A DNA stretch of 64,000 bases, taken from Leptodactylus fallax. Taxonomy: Eukaryota; Chordata; Amphibia; Anura; Leptodactylidae. Of this stretch, positions 60,190-64,000 are shown piece by piece; within the stretch, counting starts at the first letter, position 1, and each line of letters opens with the position of its first letter. Made by a program: the position numbers and the translations under genes. The stretch covers positions 4,216,001 through 4,280,000 of the forward strand of contig CAMRHE010000018.1 in NCBI GenBank assembly GCA_947044405.1, written 5' to 3'. Below the pieces are notes generated by a model that worked only from the letters and a program-made list of their open reading frames with translations, had not been told where the DNA came from and searched no databases.

Positions 60190-61235
60190 AATATATATGC
60201 AGGTAATGCTCCATGATGAATATATCATGTTCGCGTGGGCACTGCCAGTGTACCCGCACAATTACTGGCAGAAGCCTGGTTGACACACAGTCGGGTTCCT
60301 GCTGCCACTGCCAGGGATGGATAACTCCAATGTAATAATGATGCAATAGCTTGACCATGGCACATAAAGAGGTCTGCCAGAAACCCAGCCGCCCACAGTG
60401 TGATTGTGGGGTGTTGAGGAGTGGCCAAGGCAGTAGGAGGCCTGGTCATGGCCTCCTGCACTGCCATGTACAGAAGCCTATTAGGCCCAGCCAGAGGCTG
60501 GGTGTAATACTAGTAGACTGTACGTCAGTATTACACTGCTGTATATAACAGTCTGTAATACAGAAGTATTGCAGGGTATTATACAAGTTATCAAGAGATT
60601 GGAACTAAATAAAAATGTAAAAAAAAAAATAAAATAAAATGTTCAAAAGTAAAAAAAAAAATCACAAACAAATTTCTGAATCTTGCTCTAACGTAAAACT
60701 TTATTATATTAAAAATAAAATAATAAACAAACTAGCACATAATTAGTATCACCGCATCTGAAACAACCCATACTAAAAAGCTATCATGTTATTTAACCTG
60801 CACAGTGAACAGTACAAGAAAAATAAATAAAAAACACAACACAAACACAAAAAATTATATTTTTAATTGTTAATCTCGTCTCCCATCTATTTGTTAATCT
60901 TGTGGAATAAAAAATGATCAAAAAGTTGAATACACCCCAAAAGAGTTCAGATGATATCTACAACTCATCCTGCAAAAAATATTCGCTTACACAGCTTGAG
61001 CAACTGAAAAAATTAAAAAGTTATGGCTCTTGGAATATGGTGATCCAAAAACTAAATATTTATTTTAGAAAAGTGTTTGTTGTGCAAAAGTAGTAAAAGA
61101 AACACTTTATAAATTAGGCATTGATGTAGTTGCACTGACCCACAGAATAAAGTTAGCATTTCATATTTGTATGGTGAGTAAAAACAAAACACAAAAAAAC
61201 AATACAAAATAATGTAAGAATTGCTATTATTTTGC
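60190..61235 (-). repeat. Dispersed frog-type repeat, long partial copy
   Basis: The left part (TAATGCTCCATGATGAATAT) is also seen at 62905-62930. The right part (AAAAAGTTGAATACACCCCA, AAGTTATGGCTCTTGGAATA, GACCCACAGAATAAAG) matches 6480-6740 in reverse. AT-rich, with poly-A tracts. No readable protein. I recognise the wording as common in frog genomes but cannot name the class. Confidence 0.55.
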
Positions 61236-61239
61236 CATG

Positions 61240-62006
61240 TTATGTAGGGGTTCAGGGCCCCTGCCATTTCCAGCCCCGGCTATTACCACCATGATAGTGG
61301 TTGGGGAATCAGGCTTTCCCCGACCGCTATAAATATTGTTAATGGAAAGGGGCCTGGCTATTATACTCTGGAGTCTGAGGTGACCCCAAAGTATAATAAT
61401 AGCACCGGCTCTAGATAGGAGGAGGGGGCCACTGTGGAGCACATAATACTGTGTGGGGGCCACTGTGGGCCTATAATACTGTGAGGGGTCCCACTGTGGG
61501 CATATAATACTGTGTGGGGGCCCACTGTGGAGCACCTAATACTATGTGGGAGCCACTGTGGAGCACATAATACTGTATGTGGGCCACTCTGGAGCACTAA
61601 TACTGTGTGGGGGCCACTGTGGGCATATAATACTGTGTGGGGGCCCACTGTGGAGCACATAATATTGTGTGGGGGCCACAGTGGAGCACATAATACTGTT
61701 TGGGGGCCACTCTGGAGCACATAATACTGTGTGGGGGCCACTCTGGAGCACATAATACTGTATCGGGGCTACTGTAGAGCACATAATACTGTCCCAGTAT
61801 TGTTTACATGCCAGGCGCTGCTCTGCTCACTCACCGTATTCTTGATAACTGCATTTGTGGGTACTAAAGTTGTATCCCTTTCAAGTATCTGAGATATCGC
61901 TGCAGCACCCGTAACCGCCACTATCAAGAATTCGCTCTAGGGAGGGGGTAGGTGGCCCTGGACAAAAGTTTGCACTGGGGCCCACAAGACTATCGTTACG
62001 CCACTG
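61240..62006 (+). mobile_element. hAT-like element with minisatellite, left end unclear
   Basis: The right end CGTTACGCCACTG at 62006 matches the ends at 35238 and (complement) 22255. Inside, from right to left, are CACTATCAAGAATTCGCTC, a 12-unit minisatellite, and ACTCTGGAGTCTGAGG. It has the same orientation as the element at 34339-35238. The left terminus is not recognisable. Confidence 0.7.
61430..61795 (-). repeat. 31-bp minisatellite, about 12 units
   Basis: Unit ATAATACTGTGTGGGGGCCA followed by CTGTGGAGCAC, the complement of the arrays at 9942 and 51128. One or two units carry small indels. Confidence 0.9.
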
Positions 62007-62297
62007 GAAGCATTGCTTAATATGTTGATTCATAGAACACCACACAGTAACACATTAAGTGCATATGGCTCTATGGTTTGGGGTGGCAGATTCTCTGTGT
62101 GCCAGTATACAATTGCTTCAGACAGGTTTGCTGGTATAACAAGCTTTGTCAACTTTATCCCTGGCAGGAGTGTGAGTGTGATTAACAGCCACCGTCCTAC
62201 ACTAATGTCTTGAATTGGAAAAACCCAATGAACTGTGATCAGTACCGATCATGGTACAGACAAAGGGAGGGGTTAAGCAGTTAAATGTTGGCCATAG

Positions 62298-62672
62298 GCT
62301 AAGGCCCCACCTAGTGAGTCACAGCTGAAAAACGCTGCAAAAAAGACTGCATCAGAAACGCATTGTGTTTTTTTCTAAAGCATTTTTCACAGAAAGTTCA
62401 TAGAACATTCTTCTGCAGACTTTCTGCCCCATTCTACTTATACAGAAAATGCCAGCGTTTCTGTAGGTATAATTGACATGCTGTGATTTTCAAAAATGTG
62501 AGAGTTATTGAAAATGCAGCTTTTCCACTGTGGATTTTTCTGCAGTGTGTGGATGGGATTACCCAGTATCCCATCCACTTTGAAGGTAGTGTAAAACGCA
62601 CTGTTTTTGGCAGTGGCGTTTCCACTGTGGACAAAAAGCTGCGTTTTCGCAACGTGGGGACTCCGGCCTTAG
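62298..62672. mobile_element. MITE (GGCTAAGGCCCCAC type), copy 2
   Basis: Starts GGCTAAGGCCCCACCTAGTG and ends CAACGTGGGGACTCCGGCCTTAG. It shares internal segments with 4031-4373, including GTATAATTGACATGCTGTGA and GTGTGGATGGGATTACCCAG. It is the better preserved of the two copies. Confidence 0.7.
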
Positions 62673-63030
62673 GCTGTTTAGTATTAGTGTCTATTTAATT
62701 TTAGTAGATTCTATGTTTTACAAATAGACATATGACAGTACACTATGATTTTAAAAAGTAAAGTTTCAAAATTTCAAAGGTCCCTTAATGGGGGATAAAA
62801 AAAAATAAATAAACATTCATGAAGAAGTACATTGCAACACAAGTAAATACAATAAACACATTTGCAATTAAGAACTTTAACCTAATAAAATTTATGAACC
62901 TCTTAATGCTCCATGATGTATTTATGCACCATGAGCAGAAGTATATGATGAATATATGCATCATGGAGATCATCCAGGCACTGCTACTGTACCTGTGTGA
63001 ATAGCAACAGGGGCCTGGCTGACAGACATA

Positions 63031-64000
63031 CAGTGGATAAGGAAAGTATTCAGACCCCATAAAATTTTTCACTCTTTGTGTCATTGCAGCCATTTGCTAA
63101 GAGCAAAAAAGTTCATTTTATTTCTCATTAATGTACACTCAGCACCCCATCTTGACAGAAAAATAACAGAAATGTAGATATTTTTGCAAATGTATTAAAA
63201 AAGAAAAACTGAAATATCACATGGTCATAAGTATTCAGACCCTTTGCTCAGTATTGAGAAGAAGCACCCTTTTGAGCTAGTACAGGCATGAGTCTTCTTG
63301 GGAATGATGCAACAAGTTTTTCACATCTGGAGCTGGGAATCCTCTGCCGTTCTTCCTTGCAGATCCTCTCCAGTTCCGTCAGGTTGGATGGTGAACATTG
63401 GTGGACAGTCATTTTCAGCTCTCTCCAGAGATGCTCAATTGGGTTGAGGTCAGGGCTCTGGCTGAGCCAGTCAAGAATGGTCACAGAGTTGTTCAGAAGC
63501 CACTCCTTTGTTATTTTAGCTGTGTGCTTAGGGTCATTGTCTTGCTGGAAGGTGAATCTTCGGCCCAGTCTGAGGTCCAGAGCACTCTGAAAGAGGTTTT
63601 CTTCCAGGATATATCTGTACTTGGTCCCCATTCATCTTTCCTTCGATTGCAACCAGTCTTCTGTTCCTGCAGCTGAAAAACACCCCCATAGCATGATGCT
63701 GCCACCATCATGTTTCACTGATGGTATTGTATTGGGCAGGTGATGAGCAGTGCCTTTTTTTCTCCACACATACCACTTAGAGTTAACGCCAAAAAGTTAA
63801 ATCTTTGTCTCATAAGACCAGAGAATCTTAATTCTCATAGTCTGGGAGTCCTTCATGTGTTTTTTGGCAAACTCTATGCGGGCTTTCATATGTCTTGCAC
63901 TGAAGAGAGGCTTCCTTCGGGCCACTCTGCCATAAAGCCCTGACTGGTGGAGGGCTGCAGTGATAGTTGACTTTGTGGAACTTTCTCCCATCTCCCTACT
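63031..64000 (-). mobile_element. Tc1-like element G, runs off the window
   Basis: TA at 63029-63030, then CAGTGGATAAGGAAAGTATT. The inner repeat AAGTATTCAGACCCTTTGCTC at 63231-63251 fits a terminal repeat of about 210 bp. The rest is a decayed transposase gene on the minus strand. The other end lies beyond the window. Element G sits within a partial repeat (62890-63028). Confidence 0.88.
63248..63991 (-). pseudogene. Tc1 transposase, decayed, first catalytic residue lost
   Basis: From 63991 the minus strand reads GLYGRVARRKPL, then ILWSYETKI, where the first catalytic aspartate (WSDETK) is replaced by tyrosine. A frameshifted middle follows, then from 63631 [30 protein letters not shown] (second aspartate), [11 protein letters not shown] (glutamate) and the C-terminus ending in GASSQY. 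At least two frameshifts separate the parts. The N-terminal DNA-binding domain is outside the window. Confidence 0.85.

Overview
This window reads as vertebrate nuclear DNA, most probably from an amphibian and specifically a frog. The evidence is the mixture of repeats: several Tc1/mariner families whose transposases are typical of fish and frogs, TTAA-flanked T2/Kolobok-like MITEs with AGGGGTTGTCC-type ends, hAT and Harbinger-like foldback elements, a Helitron, CR1/L2-like LINEs and two kinds of Ty3/gypsy retrotransposon. I could not recognise any host protein-coding exon, tRNA, rRNA or CRISPR array. The few long open frames belong to transposons, retrotransposons or tandem repeats. The background is AT-rich and could be a gene desert or a very long intron.

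Layout. 1-2640: a decayed Ty3/gypsy copy on the minus strand with the usual RT-RNase H-integrase order, broken by other repeats. 2913-4471: a foldback MITE with exact 6-bp flanking repeats, then a gutted Tc1 element with a MITE inside it. 7.1-10.66 kb: a 420-bp palindrome and a composite hAT-like element that ends in a 31-bp minisatellite. 10.66-16.05 kb: a block between 32-bp direct repeats that holds three Tc1/mariner elements; two of these have full-length transposase frames. 16.29-16.86 kb: a short Helitron. 18.3-31 kb: a CR1-like LINE, hAT and T2-like MITEs, and a truncated L1-like tail with a 17-bp target duplication. 31-34 kb: largely single-copy-looking DNA with one candidate regulatory motif cluster. 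34.3-36.9 kb: a hAT element with a perfect 8-bp target duplication and an L2/CR1-like reverse transcriptase relic. 39.9-41.5 kb: a duplicated MITE segment and a second insertion with long direct repeats. 43.06-50.73 kb: the 5' two thirds of a second gypsy element (LTR, gag, protease, integrase; minus strand), with a hAT element inside integrase and a LINE tail inside gag. 50.73-52.5 kb: another minisatellite-bearing hAT copy. 53.45-56.56 kb: three more Tc1 elements. 59.5-62.7 kb: a Harbinger-like palindrome, a common frog-type repeat, a fifth minisatellite hAT copy and a MITE. 63.03 kb to the end: a further Tc1 element that runs off the window.

Together the elements record layers of insertion. 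Target duplications or interrupted frames give the relative order of many of them. The features best worth follow-up are the hAT family that carries an expandable 31-bp minisatellite (five array lengths in 64 kb), the gypsy element whose protease is followed directly by integrase (a Gmr1-like order), and the 5.4-kb block between 32-bp direct repeats. I found no sign of a new defence or metabolic system.
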